64,000 nucleotides of DNA from Pseudoxanthomonas yeongjuensis (GCF_010093345.1 NZ_PDWT01000008.1:49332-113331), one strand, 5' to 3'. Counted from the first letter of the stretch, positions 9,725 to 18,503 are shown. Notes: generated from the sequence alone by a model not told the origin. Made by a program: numbers and translations.

Positions 9725-9836
9725 GATGCGTAGAGCCGAGCTTGCTCGGCTGCCTTTGCGTGATGCGTAGAGCCGAGCTTGCTCGGCTGCCTTTCGCGCA
9801 AGATCAGGAGCAGCCGAGCAAGCTCGGCTCTACATC
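9725..9836. repeat. Direct plus inverted copies of a 36-base dyad repeat
   Basis: A 36-base unit containing the dyad AGCCGAGCTTGCTCGGCT occurs at 9725-9760 and again at 9762-9797, differing only near the right end. An inverted copy of its core lies at 9811-9836. The flanking string GCGCAAGATCAGG is also repeated after the second and third copies. Such TAGAGCCGAGCTTGCTCGGC elements look like REP-type intergenic palindromes. Confidence 0.8.
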
Positions 9837-9877
9837 GGCTGCCTTTGCGCAAGATCAGGAAAAGCCTCGTTGGCTGC

Positions 9878-9895
9878 GGTGGGCCAAGGCCCACC
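9878..9895. repeat. Short palindrome GGTGGGCCaaGGCCCACC
   Basis: A perfect 8-base inverted repeat with a two-base loop lies just downstream of the LysR stop on its strand. A near-identical palindrome lies at 58913-58930, so this is a dispersed element that may also act as a terminator hairpin. Confidence 0.7.
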
Positions 9896-9903
9896 CTACG
9901 CGT

Positions 9904-10785
9904 TTACGCGTTGATCACCTTCATCGCCGCGCGGCTTTCTTCCAGGAATACGGTGACCAGGCGGATACGGATCGTCGAACGCGACCAGACGATGCCGATC
10001 TGCCGCGGCACGCTCTCATGGGGAAGCGGGATCCTGACCAGCTTCAATCCTTCCGGCCACGGCTTGGCCCAGTCCGGCACCAGCGACACGCCCAGGCCGC
10101 GATCCACCATCACCGCGATCGCGTTGAGCGCATTCAACTCGAACCTCTCTTGCGGAGTAATACCCATGCGTTGCAGGTATTCCTCCGCCTGGCGACCGCC
10201 CCAGTGGTTGCGGTCGTAGCGGATCAGCGGCTGCGTGGCCAGCAGTTCGTGCGGATCGCGGCCGGCCATGCTGGCCGGCGCCAGCACCACCAGCGGCTCC
10301 TCGCGCAGCAGTTGCCAGTTGCAGGTCTTGGGCAAGGTGTACGGCGCGTGCAGGACGATGGCCGCATCCAGCTCGCCGTTCTCCACCGTGCGATACAGGT
10401 CCGCCGAGTAGCCCGGCTTTATGAACACGTTGATCTCGGGGAATTTCTCCACCATCCGCGCCAGGATGTCGGGCAGCATGCCGGCCAGCGCGGTCGGACA
10501 GGCGCCCAGCCGCAACTCGCCGGAGACCGCGTTGTCGTTGGCCAGGCTGCGCAGGTCGGCGACGTCGCGCAGCAGGTCGCGGCTGCGCTGCAGGATGCGC
10601 GAGCCTTCCTCGGTGACGCTGACCGTGCGTCCCACGCGCGCGATCAGCGGCGCGCCGATTTCCCGTTCCAGGGTCCTGATCTGCTGCGCCACCGCCGCGG
10701 GAGTGATGTTTAGCAGGCGCGCCGCCGCCGCCATGGAGCCGCGATCGACGACTGCCACGAAGGTTTTCAGGAATTGGGTGTCCAC
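9904..10785 (-). CDS. LysR-family transcriptional regulator
   Basis: The protein has 293 residues, the usual LysR length. An N-terminal winged helix-turn-helix (MDTQFLKTFVAVVDRGSM, AARLLNITPAAVAQQIRTLE) is followed by a substrate-binding domain. It is divergent from the PhyH-type dioxygenase gene with a 180-base gap that holds an AT-rich patch near 10866-10890, the expected place for a LysR binding site. It most likely controls the dioxygenase and perhaps the convergent symporter/lyase pair. The co-inducer is unknown. Confidence 0.92.
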   Translation of the reverse strand: MDTQFLKTFVAVVDRGSMAAAARLLNITPAAVAQQIRTLEREIGAPLIARVGRTVSVTEEGSRILQRSRDLLRDVADLRSLANDNAVSGELRLGACPTALAGMLPDILARMVEKFPEINVFIKPGYSADLYRTVENGELDAAIVLHAPYTLPKTCNWQLLREEPLVVLAPASMAGRDPHELLATQPLIRYDRNHWGGRQAEEYLQRMGITPQERFELNALNAIAVMVDRGLGVSLVPDWAKPWPEGLKLVRIPLPHESVPRQIGIVWSRSTIRIRLVTVFLEESRAAMKVINA

Positions 10786-10965
10786 GTGATGTTTCTCGTT
10801 GGTATGCGGCGGGCTGCAGGAAGCGGCGAGCGGCGAAGAGCGCTCCGGTCGCTGGCGAACACCAGCTTAAGCATACTCAAAAGATAGCGCGCCATGCTTG
10901 TTGCGGCAGGGCGACGGGATGAAGATTCAGGCGAAACCTCCTCCGACTTGCATAGCGTGGACACC

Positions 10966-11760
10966 ATGCCCTATCCCGACGCGACTCCCGAACAGATCGG
11001 CTTTTTCCGCGAACACGGCTACCTGGTGGTCGGCGATACCATCCCGCAGGCGGACCTCGACCAGTTGGAAGGACATTGCAATACGCTCATCGACGAAAAG
11101 GAGCGGCTGGCCAACGACTGGGCCTGGGATGCGAAGGAAAGCCGGGACCAGCGCTCGTTCCGCATCGTCCAGTCCTCGCCTGCCCTGGTCTGGAAGGATA
11201 TCGGCGAACAGGCTTATCGGCGCTGGCTGGTGTCGTTCGCCTCGCAGCTGATGGGGATGGAACTGGAATTCTGGTACGACCAGTTCCTGGGCAAGCCGCC
11301 GGGCAAGAGCGTGCCGACCGAATGGCACCAGGACGAAGGTTACTGGGGCCGCAACCTGGCCGACCGCGGCATCACCGGCTGGATTCCGCTGCAGGACGTG
11401 GACCGCGTCAATGGGTGCATGCATTTCATCGATGGCGGCCATGTCCATGGCGTCCTGCCGCACCGCCTGGTCGAAGGCATGCAGAGCGACCTGCTGATCT
11501 GCGAAGTCGATGAAACGCGCACGGTCGCCTGCCCGATGCGGCGCGGCGACGTAGCCTTCCACCATTCGAAAACGCCGCACATGAGCACCGCCAACACCGG
11601 CACTGCCTGGCGCAAGGCGGTCACCAACCACCTGCAAGCGGTGGGTGCCGGCGGCGAAGGCGGTCATTACCCGTGGCGGGTCAAGGTCAACCAGAAGACC
11701 GGCGCGCGCGTGATTCCCGAGAGCAGCCCGCTCAAGCAGGCTGACGAAGAGGCGGGTTGA
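10966..11760 (+). CDS. Phytanoyl-CoA dioxygenase (PhyH) family protein
   Basis: The 264-residue protein looks like an Fe(II)/2-oxoglutarate oxygenase. The facial-triad candidates are H121 and D123 in WHQDEGYW and H205 in TPHMS, with R216 placed to bind 2-oxoglutarate. PhyH-family enzymes hydroxylate small organic substrates; this one is unassigned. ATG 10966 fits the family N-terminus (PEQIGFFREHGYLVV); in-frame starts at 10894 and 10957 would only add an unlikely leader. It is divergent from the LysR gene and convergent with the symporter gene, with a hairpin spanning its stop codon. Confidence 0.88.
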   Translation: MPYPDATPEQIGFFREHGYLVVGDTIPQADLDQLEGHCNTLIDEKERLANDWAWDAKESRDQRSFRIVQSSPALVWKDIGEQAYRRWLVSFASQLMGMELEFWYDQFLGKPPGKSVPTEWHQDEGYWGRNLADRGITGWIPLQDVDRVNGCMHFIDGGHVHGVLPHRLVEGMQSDLLICEVDETRTVACPMRRGDVAFHHSKTPHMSTANTGTAWRKAVTNHLQAVGAGGEGGHYPWRVKVNQKTGARVIPESSPLKQADEEAG

Positions 11761-11778
11761 CGAAGAGGTCGACCCGCC
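11751..11778. terminator. Bidirectional terminator hairpin
   Basis: The arms GGCGGGTTGAC (11751-11761) and GTCGACCCGCC (11768-11778) pair over 11 bases with one G-T wobble. The dioxygenase TGA lies in the left arm. It sits between two convergent genes, so it probably serves both. Confidence 0.65.
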
Positions 11779-11782
11779 GACC

Positions 11783-14239
11783 TCACTCCACTGCGGCAAC
11801 CGGCTTGACGTAATTGCTGTCTGACTTGGCGTAGATGGTCAATCCATCCAGGTTGCGCGAGGGCGCGGGGAACAACAGGCTGGCCAGGTAGCCGATCACG
11901 ATGCACAGCATGATCGAGATGGCCAGGTAGAAGTACGGATGCACCAGGTCCATCGACCACGCCACCAGGGTCAGCGCGATGCTCGAGGCCACGCCGATGG
12001 CCACGCCGGCGGAATTGGCCCGGCGGGTGAACATGCCCAGGGTGTAGGCGCCGGCGAAACCGCCGCCGAGCAGGCCGGCCAGCTCGATGGACACATCGAA
12101 CAGCGAGTGGATGTCATAGCGCGACAGCAGCAGGGCCACGCCGATGCCCACCAGCCCGACCGCCACCGTCATCAGTTCGGCGAACAGCACGCTCTTCTTC
12201 GGCGTGGGGTTCTTCGCCAGCTTCTCGTAGAAATCCACCGAGGCCAGCGTCGCCACGCTGTTGATGATGCTGGACAGCGTGGACATGGCGGCGGCGAAGA
12301 TGCCGGCGATGATCAGGCCGGTGACGCCCATCGGCAGCTCGGCGGCGATGAAAAGCGGGAAAGTCGCGTCGATCGGCAGCAGCGGGTTCATCCGCTCCGG
12401 ATTGTCCTTGTAGTAGACGAACAGGGCCGTGCCGATGGTGTAGAACACGAAGCCGCCCGGGATCATGATCGCGGCGAACGCCCAGATCGAGCGGCCCGCC
12501 TCGCGCGCCGACTTGGTCGAGAGCACGCGCTGCATCAGCACCTGGTCCTTGGGGAAGGTCAGCACCACGTCGAACAGCACCAGGAAGATGAAGCCCCAGA
12601 CCGTGGCCTTGGTCAGGTCGAAGCTGAAGTCGAACAAGCGGGTCTTGTCTTCGGCCATGGCCGTGGCCACGAACTCGGGCATGCCGCCATTGAGGTGGTA
12701 GATGATGAAGACGATGGCGAAAATCGCGCCGCCCATCATCACGAAGACCTGCACGAAATCGGTCCAGATCACCGCCTTCATCCCGCCCAGCGCGGTATAG
12801 AGGATGGTGAAGCCGCCCATGATCCAGATGCTCCAGACCACGTCGATCCCGGTGATCGTGGCGATGGCCAGCGCCGGCAGGAACAGGATCACGCTCATGC
12901 GGCTGCCGATCTGCATGACGATGCACAGCGCGCTGGCCAGCATGCGGATCGCGGGATGGAAGCGCGTCTCCAGGTAGGAGAACACCGACATCAGGTCGAG
13001 GCGGCGCAGCAAGGGCACGATCCAGATCGCCACGAACACCAGTCCGGTCACCGCGACAAGATTGTTGGTCAGATACTGCCAGTTGGTCTCGAAGGCCTTG
13101 GCCGGGATGGCGATGAAACTGATCGAGCTGGTGTTGGTCGCGTACAGGCTCACGCCCGCGGCCCAGAACGGGATGCTGCGTCCGCCGACGAAGAAATCCG
13201 CGGTCGATCCGCGCTTCTCGCGCAGATAGAAATACAGGCCGATCCCCACCATCGCGCCCAGGTAGATCGCCATCACCACCCAGTCCAGCCACTTCAGCAG
13301 CAGCTTGCTCGATTGGACCTGCAGCGAGGAGAAGGCGGTGCCGGTTCCGTCCGCGGAAGGGTTCGCCAACAGCAGACCATTGTCCAATGCCGCCGATGCG
13401 GAAGCCGTGACCACGCCCGACGCGGGCAGGGTCGCCCACGATCCGGTGATCGTCTGGTAAGTCATCATCTTCGGTGCGGCATCGCTTCCGCCACGATTGC
13501 CGAGCAGATAGATCACATGCGCCTGGCCGATGGCGCGCGCCGATTCCGGCAGCACCCGACCCGGCACCTCGCCCTTGTCCTGCCAGCCCAGGTCGGGAGA
13601 CCAGCGCAGGATGCGTTCCCCATCCGCTCCGGGCAGGGTGACGAACACGGCCGAGGTCTGCGCCGCCAGGGAGGTGGGCATGGCATCGCCCGGCCAACCG
13701 GCCGCTGCCTGCCACTGCGCGCCGGCAGCGGCGGGTGCGATCGAAAACAGGATCGCCTTGCCGCTCGCGTCGATGCCGGCCACGTACAGTCTGTCGGCGG
13801 TGGCTGCTGCACGCGCACCTTTCAACGGGCCTGGCAACGAGGGCAGTTTGCTGGTGGAAAGCCGATCGTTGCCGAGGACCAGCTGCTCCACCTGTTCCGT
13901 TGTCGTTCCACCTGCCGGGCCGAGCAACAGGAATGCGTGCTGTCCGTTGCCTATGGCGCCCTGCAAAGCGCTATTCGCGTCTGTTGGACGCCAATCGCTG
14001 CGCACCCAGGCTTTCCCGTCCGTGTCCAGCAACCATGCCTGGTCGGACGCGATCGCGACCGGACGACCCTGCACCGCCACCAGTCCGGACAGTGGCCCGG
14101 TGCCGGCAAGCGCGGGTAGCGAAGTCGTCTCCACCTTCGACAGGCTTTCGGCAAGCGCCGGCGCGGAGAGGCCAAAGAAAAGCAGCGCGAAGATCGGAAC
14201 GAGGAAGGCGCGCATCATCGACAAGGGTCTGGTCCTCAT
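11783..14239 (-). CDS. Sodium:solute symporter with N-terminal kelch-type extracytoplasmic domain
   Basis: The protein has 818 residues. A signal peptide (cleavage near ALA-ES) leads into about 300 residues of beta-propeller/kelch-like sequence similar to cyclically permuted mutarotases. From about residue 340 it is an SSS-family (SGLT-type) transporter with many membrane helices (ADFFVGGRSIPFWAAG, YTALGGMKAVIWTD, FPKDQVLMQRVLSTKS). It should import a sugar, sugar acid or organic acid with sodium. The periplasmic domain may bind or isomerise the substrate. Its ATG overlaps the stop of the CoA-ester lyase gene (ATGA), which ties the two functions together. Confidence 0.88.
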   Translation of the reverse strand: MRTRPLSMMRAFLVPIFALLFFGLSAPALAESLSKVETTSLPALAGTGPLSGLVAVQGRPVAIASDQAWLLDTDGKAWVRSDWRPTDANSALQGAIGNGQHAFLLLGPAGGTTTEQVEQLVLGNDRLSTSKLPSLPGPLKGARAAATADRLYVAGIDASGKAILFSIAPAAAGAQWQAAAGWPGDAMPTSLAAQTSAVFVTLPGADGERILRWSPDLGWQDKGEVPGRVLPESARAIGQAHVIYLLGNRGGSDAAPKMMTYQTITGSWATLPASGVVTASASAALDNGLLLANPSADGTGTAFSSLQVQSSKLLLKWLDWVVMAIYLGAMVGIGLYFYLREKRGSTADFFVGGRSIPFWAAGVSLYATNTSSISFIAIPAKAFETNWQYLTNNLVAVTGLVFVAIWIVPLLRRLDLMSVFSYLETRFHPAIRMLASALCIVMQIGSRMSVILFLPALAIATITGIDVVWSIWIMGGFTILYTALGGMKAVIWTDFVQVFVMMGGAIFAIVFIIYHLNGGMPEFVATAMAEDKTRLFDFSFDLTKATVWGFIFLVLFDVVLTFPKDQVLMQRVLSTKSAREAGRSIWAFAAIMIPGGFVFYTIGTALFVYYKDNPERMNPLLPIDATFPLFIAAELPMGVTGLIIAGIFAAAMSTLSSIINSVATLASVDFYEKLAKNPTPKKSVLFAELMTVAVGLVGIGVALLLSRYDIHSLFDVSIELAGLLGGGFAGAYTLGMFTRRANSAGVAIGVASSIALTLVAWSMDLVHPYFYLAISIMLCIVIGYLASLLFPAPSRNLDGLTIYAKSDSNYVKPVAAVE

Positions 14240-15105
14240 TGCTTCGAACTGGCGCCGGGATCGAGGGAAGCCACGATCGCCTCGGCGCGTTTCAGGAACG
14301 GCAGGTCGACCATGCGGCCATCGACCACGAACGCGCCGCGGCCGCGTGCGCCGGCTTCGCGCGAAGCGGCGACGATGCGCCGCGCGGCGGCGACCTGCTC
14401 CGCGTCGGGTTGGAATACTTCGTTGGCCAGGGCGACCTGGCTGGGGTGTATGCAGCTCTTGCCGACATAGCCCAGGCGGCGCGCCACCCTGGCCTCGGCG
14501 CGAAAACCCTCGGCATCGTCCAGGTCCGCGAACGCCGCATCCCAGGCGAACACCCCGGCTTCGGCCGCGGCCATGCGCATGGCGTACAGCGTGGCGTGCA
14601 GGTTGGCGGGATCGTGGCGATCGATGCCGTGCGGCTCGAACAGATCGGCCAGGCCCAACTGCAACCCGGCCACGCGCGGATGCGCCGAGGCGATCTCCGC
14701 GGCAAAGCGCAGGCCGCGCGGGGTTTCGATGGTGGCCAGCAGCCGGATCGGCGCGTCGATGCCGTCGCCGGTTTCGACGCGCTCCAGCACCGCGGCCACG
14801 GCGCGGATGTCTTCGGCGGATTCCACTTTCGGGATATTGATCAGGGCGACGCCGGAACAGGCGACCGCCGACAAGTCGGCTTCGAAATGCGGCGTGCCCA
14901 GCGCGTTGACCCGGACCACGATGACCTTGGCCGCATCGCGCGCCGATTGCGACCTCACGAATCCGGCCACGTTCGTGCGGGCTTCGTCCTTGCGCTGTTC
15001 CGGGACCGAGTCCTCCAGGTCGAAGCTCAACGCATCGGCATCGCCGGCCAATGCCTTGGCGAACAACTCCGGGCGCACTCCGGGAACGAACAGCTTGCTA
15101 CGCAT
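14236..15105 (-). CDS. HpcH/HpaI aldolase / citrate-lyase-beta-like CoA-ester lyase
   Basis: The 289-residue cytosolic enzyme has the CitE-like signature RSKLFVPG at the N-terminus, the LSFDLEDSV metal-binding stretch, the IETPRGL motif with its catalytic Glu, and GYVGKSCIHPSQV near the C-terminus. Family members cleave citryl-, malyl- or methylmalyl-type CoA esters or act as thioesterases. The exact substrate cannot be read. It is the first gene of a two-gene unit with the symporter, overlapping by four bases, so it probably acts on the imported compound or its product. Confidence 0.88.
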   Translation of the reverse strand: MRSKLFVPGVRPELFAKALAGDADALSFDLEDSVPEQRKDEARTNVAGFVRSQSARDAAKVIVVRVNALGTPHFEADLSAVACSGVALINIPKVESAEDIRAVAAVLERVETGDGIDAPIRLLATIETPRGLRFAAEIASAHPRVAGLQLGLADLFEPHGIDRHDPANLHATLYAMRMAAAEAGVFAWDAAFADLDDAEGFRAEARVARRLGYVGKSCIHPSQVALANEVFQPDAEQVAAARRIVAASREAGARGRGAFVVDGRMVDLPFLKRAEAIVASLDPGASSKQ

Positions 15106-15254
15106 CGACCATGCTCTTCATGGCCTGCAGTGTGCGGGAAACGGAAGCAAAGAAAAGTCTTCGCCGGCATATTCAGAAGAAACTTTTCATTTCGATCAAT
15201 CCGCCGCGGACGGACAGACTGAGGGGCAGATGCGCCGGGTCGGCGATCTTCCGC

Positions 15255-15713
15255 TTATTTCTTCAACGGACGCGCCCAGCGCGAATAGGTCGCCTCGATG
15301 TCCTTGCGCAGCTCGCGGTATTGCGCGGAACCCGGCTTGGCCTGCAGGCGCCTGGCTACGCCCGCCCAGCCTTCGGCATGCTCGCGCGACCATTCGCGCA
15401 CCACCGCGCGGCAGGGCTGTCCCACGACCTGGGCCAGCGCGCAGGCCATCAGGATGTCGCCCGCCTCCCATGTCGGCTGCTGCAGCATCGCTTCGACATA
15501 ATCGCGCGGCACCGAGTAGTAGCGCGCCATTTCATCGGCGAAGCTTTGCGGGTAACGCGCGGCATAGACGTTGATGTCGGCCAGTTGCCTATCGATCCAG
15601 GCATCGCCGCTGCGCGGCAGGTATTGCGCTTCCGCCGGTTGCGCCATCGCCCCGGCGCTGGACGACAGCGTCAGGAAGGCGATCAGCAGGGAGGAGCGGA
15701 AAGAACGGGGCAT
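15255..15713 (-). CDS. Exported hypothetical protein
   Basis: The product has 152 residues from ATG 15713. It begins with a clear signal peptide (MPRSFRSSLLIAFLTLSSSAGAMA-QP) and continues as a small, mostly helical soluble domain rich in Tyr, Trp and Arg (WIDRQLADINVYAARYP, EMARYYSVPRDYVEAML). A longer in-frame start at 15782 would put basic sequence before the signal peptide and is rejected. Two cysteines (MACALAQVVGQPC) could pair in the periplasm. I do not recognise the family. Confidence 0.75.
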   Translation of the reverse strand: MPRSFRSSLLIAFLTLSSSAGAMAQPAEAQYLPRSGDAWIDRQLADINVYAARYPQSFADEMARYYSVPRDYVEAMLQQPTWEAGDILMACALAQVVGQPCRAVVREWSREHAEGWAGVARRLQAKPGSAQYRELRKDIEATYSRWARPLKK

Positions 15714-15778
15714 GCGGCGATTGTGCCGCAGCCTGCGGCTGGTGTCAGTCCGCAGGCGATCAATCCCGCGGGCCGGGT

Positions 15779-16543
15779 TCAAATGCCAGGAGCGACGGGC
15801 CCTTTCCTGATCTTCACCGCGCTGTCGAGCGCGACCGCCTCATCCATCGACATGGCCGGCTGTCCGGCGGCGTGGCGGGCCTCGTTCCGCTTCTCGCACC
15901 ACAGGCTGCCTCCCATGCAAAACAGGATCGGGGCGCTGACCCGGGAAACCAGCGGCTTGCCCGCCACCTGCTCAGGCTCGAAGGACCAGGACTGCACGGC
16001 TTTCAGGCTGGCTTTCTCGAAATCCTGGCGTATCCATTTGTTCTGCGAATCGCCCTCGTACTGGAGCACGCGGGCGGACACGACCTTGCCTTGTTGATCG
16101 ACATCCAGCTGCAGGCGCAGTTCGGCGGAATAACCGCGCATCGCCGGCGTGGTCGGATAGCCCGGGGCCGGCATGGAATTGAATCCCACCCCGGTGTGCG
16201 CCTGCAGGATGGCCACTTCCATGCCGCCCTGAGGGTTCTTTTCCACCTCTATGTTGAGGTTGAGCCGGGTCTTGGTGATCGCCGGCACTCCATCCAGCTT
16301 GCCGGGCTCGAACTCCCAGGTGCGGATGATCTTTTCCAGGTGCTCGGTCAGCACCTTGCCCCTGGCTTTCTGGTCGGGCCATTCGACCGAGGTCAGTTCG
16401 CCGGTAGCGTCGAGGGTAATGCTTGCCCGCAACCACGCCTGCATCGGCTCGTCGGCCGCGGCCGCGCAAGCCGCACCGCCGAGGGCCAGCAGGCCCATCG
16501 CGAGCGAAAGCCTGATCGGCACGCTTCCTGTCGACATGTTCAT
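15779..16543 (-). CDS. Exported TonB-C-terminal-like protein
   Basis: About 254 residues with an N-terminal signal (cleavage near ACAAA-ADEP). The mature part contains two regions resembling the TonB C-terminal fold: LRASITLDATGELTSVEW and LRLQLDVDQQGKVVSARV, the second followed by SLKAVQSWSFEP. Such TonB-box-lacking family members are common in xanthomonads, and the usual membrane anchor and proline spacer are absent here. It could be a periplasmic binding module rather than an energy transducer. The start may be ATG 16543 or 16537. It is followed downstream by another exported hypothetical gene. Confidence 0.72.
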   Translation of the reverse strand: MNMSTGSVPIRLSLAMGLLALGGAACAAAADEPMQAWLRASITLDATGELTSVEWPDQKARGKVLTEHLEKIIRTWEFEPGKLDGVPAITKTRLNLNIEVEKNPQGGMEVAILQAHTGVGFNSMPAPGYPTTPAMRGYSAELRLQLDVDQQGKVVSARVLQYEGDSQNKWIRQDFEKASLKAVQSWSFEPEQVAGKPLVSRVSAPILFCMGGSLWCEKRNEARHAAGQPAMSMDEAVALDSAVKIRKGPVAPGI

Positions 16544-16598
16544 GCGTTGCCCCCTCGGTGTTTCCGCAATCATACCTGCGGACCGCTGGGCGCGAAGA

Positions 16599-17324
16599 TC
16601 AAGCGGAACTCAGCGATTGCAGCCGCGCCAGAGCGCCCGGCAACTCCGGCGCCGAGTGGACCTGGAGCATCCTGCCGTTGCCTTCGGCCAGGGTGTGTTC
16701 GGCCTCGTGCGCCCAGGTGATGTGGTAAGGCATGTGGATGCCCCAGCCGCCGAGTTCGATCACCGGCTCGATGTCCGAACGCAACGAATTGCCGATCATG
16801 GCGAAGCGGCCGGCGGGAACGTCCAGTTCGCGCAGCACGCGCGCGTAGGTGGCCGGGTCCTTTTCCGAAACCACCTCGATGCGCCGGAACAGGTCGGCCA
16901 GGCCGGAACGTTCGATCTTGGATTCCTGGTGGAACAGGTCGCCCTTGGTGATCAGGACGATTTCATGCCCGCTGGCGATGGATTCCACCGCGGCACGGAT
17001 GCCGTCGATCAGCTCCACCGGATGCTGCAGGGTGGCCCGGCCGATCTCGATCACCCGGTGGATGTCGCGTGCGCTGATCCGCTCCCCGGTCAACTGCACC
17101 GCCGATTCGATCATCGACAGGGTCATGCCCTTGGCGCCATAGCCGAACACGCGCAGGTTGCGGCGCTCCACTTCCAGCAGGTGGTCGAGGCTGCGCGCGT
17201 CGGTCAGGTCGATGTACTGGCCGACGATGCTTTCGAATTCCAGCTCCGCCGCGCGGTAGTAATCCTCGCTTTTCCACAGCGTGTCGTCGCCATCGAAGCC
17301 GACCCACTCGATTGCCTGCGCCAT
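16599..17324 (-). CDS. HAD-superfamily hydrolase
   Basis: The 241-residue cytosolic phosphatase-like enzyme has motif I FDGDDTLW near residue 9, with the nucleophile Asp. A helical cap follows, then motif II in ITKGDLFHQESKI and motif III/IV around GRFAMIGNSLRSDI. Length and layout fit the haloacid dehalogenase family with a C1 cap. It probably dephosphorylates a small metabolite, and specificity cannot be read. The ATG at 17324 is the only sensible start because motif I lies directly behind it. Confidence 0.87.
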   Translation of the reverse strand: MAQAIEWVGFDGDDTLWKSEDYYRAAELEFESIVGQYIDLTDARSLDHLLEVERRNLRVFGYGAKGMTLSMIESAVQLTGERISARDIHRVIEIGRATLQHPVELIDGIRAAVESIASGHEIVLITKGDLFHQESKIERSGLADLFRRIEVVSEKDPATYARVLRELDVPAGRFAMIGNSLRSDIEPVIELGGWGIHMPYHITWAHEAEHTLAEGNGRMLQVHSAPELPGALARLQSLSSA

Positions 17325-17375
17325 CCGCTACTCCCATGGTCCGGCGTGCAGGATAACAGCGGCGCGCATGGCGAA

Positions 17376-17395
17376 GGGCGGCCGATCGGCCGCCC
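17376..17395. terminator. Perfect 20-base palindrome, likely terminator stem
   Basis: GGGCGGCCGATCGGCCGCCC is fully self-complementary and lies between the proline-rich lipoprotein stop (17420) and the HAD gene start, where a minus-strand terminator is expected. No T-run follows, so function is inferred from position. Confidence 0.5.
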
Positions 17396-17419
17396 CTCGC
17401 AAGCTTCGCACCCGATCGA

Positions 17420-17695
17420 TCAGCCGCCGGATGGAGGCGCGTCGCTATCGGCCGGCGCGGGCGTGGTCGCCGGATCATCGGCCGGCGGCGCCTCCGGATT
17501 CTGCTCGGTCGGTGCGGGTGGCGGCGTATCCGCAGGCGGCGGTGTTTCAACCGGCTGCGGAGCGGTGTCGGTTGCTACCGGCGGTTCTTCGACCGGCTTG
17601 TTGCAACCGGCAAGCATTGCGGCGCCCGACAATGACAACGCCAGCAGTGCGGCGCGCAACGGGGCTCCGATGGGATTGGAATTTTCGGTTTTCAT
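17420..17695 (-). CDS. Small proline/threonine-rich lipoprotein
   Basis: The 91-residue protein has a lipobox LAGC (Cys31) after a hydrophobic signal, followed by about 60 residues made almost entirely of Pro, Thr, Ala, Glu and Asp. The mature part is thus predicted to be disordered, like a spacer or surface tether. It resembles the small disordered lipoproteins frequent in this family, and no enzymatic domain is visible. A longer in-frame reading on the same strand is a shadow. It is flanked on both sides by strong hairpins, suggesting a monocistronic unit. Confidence 0.8.
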   Translation of the reverse strand: MKTENSNPIGAPLRAALLALSLSGAAMLAGCNKPVEEPPVATDTAPQPVETPPPADTPPPAPTEQNPEAPPADDPATTPAPADSDAPPSGG

Positions 17696-17751
17696 GGATT
17701 CCTCCAGTTTCGGGAAGCCGGCCAGGGAACCGCATGCTCCTTGCCCGGAAT

Positions 17752-17781
17752 GGGAAAGGGCGGCTTGCGCCGCCCTTTCCC
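17752..17781. terminator. 13-base perfect hairpin downstream of EF-hand gene
   Basis: GGGAAAGGGCGGC pairs perfectly with GCCGCCCTTTCCC across a four-base loop. A second hairpin, CCGGTGC/GCACCGG, lies at 17787-17804. Both are between the EF-hand stop and the lipoprotein start on the minus strand. No U-tract is visible. Confidence 0.55.
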
Positions 17782-17872
17782 GGGGTCCGGTGCTAGGGCA
17801 CCGGTTGAAGCGACTTACGATCGACTGCGTGCATCGATTACCGGGTTACCTGTCGATTGATTACCTGCTCGA

Positions 17873-18292
17873 TTACTTCTCGGTCTTCGGATCGCCGTAG
17901 TTCTTGCTGACGAAGGCCTTGTACTCCTCCGGGGTCAACTTGCCGTCGGTGTCGGCGTCGGCCTGGTCGAAGACCTGGGAAAGACCGGCGTTGGAAGAGG
18001 CTTCCTGCTTGCTGATGGCGCCGTCCTTGTCGGTATCGACATCGGCCCAGCCCTGCTTGGCGCCACTCGAGGCCGCACTGGTGTCCTGCTCGGTCGATTG
18101 CACCGATGCGCCGGTCGCGCTTTCGGCCGGCGGAGCGGCTTCGGTGGGCGTGGTTGCTTCGGTCGGTGTCGGCTGCTCGGTCTGCGGCGACGCGGTCTCT
18201 TCGGTCTCGCTCTGGGCGAAGGCCATCGGCATGGCCAATGCGGCGGACAGGGCGATCAGGCCGATCAGGGGCTTGCGGTTGCGGTTGTTCAT
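17873..18292 (-). CDS. Exported EF-hand domain protein
   Basis: The product has 139 residues from ATG 18292. A signal peptide (cleavage near AFA-QS) is followed by a low-complexity Thr/Glu/Pro/Ala linker of about 55 residues, then two EF-hand-like calcium loops: DVDTDKDGAISKQE and DADTDGKLTPEE. The protein is probably periplasmic and binds calcium. The linker composition mirrors that of the neighbouring proline-rich lipoprotein, so the two may be related in cell-envelope function. An upstream in-frame ATG at 18391 would precede the signal with basic sequence and is rejected. Confidence 0.85.
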   Translation of the reverse strand: MNNRNRKPLIGLIALSAALAMPMAFAQSETEETASPQTEQPTPTEATTPTEAAPPAESATGASVQSTEQDTSAASSGAKQGWADVDTDKDGAISKQEASSNAGLSQVFDQADADTDGKLTPEEYKAFVSKNYGDPKTEK

Positions 18293-18503
18293 CGTCGTTG
18301 CTCCATGGATGAGGTGGTGCGTACTGAACGTACGGCCGAACCATGCAGCACTGCGACTGAATCGACGATGGTGCGGAATCCGCGCGTGCACGTTGCCTTA
18401 ACCACAACGCTCGAAAAAAAGATTACCCGCTTCGTTACGCGTATGTGACCACCGGGTAATGGTTGCGTTGCATGCGTGATGCAGTCGCCAATTCAACATC
18501 GAA

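Larger units (their letters stand above)
9444..9903. other. Gene-free region with promoter area and repeats
   Basis: These 460 bases separate the receptor start from the convergent-side end of the LysR gene. The part next to the receptor should hold its promoter; no clear -35/-10 pair was picked out. The 9725-9900 part is filled with dyad repeats described separately. No convincing coding sequence was found. Confidence 0.6.
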
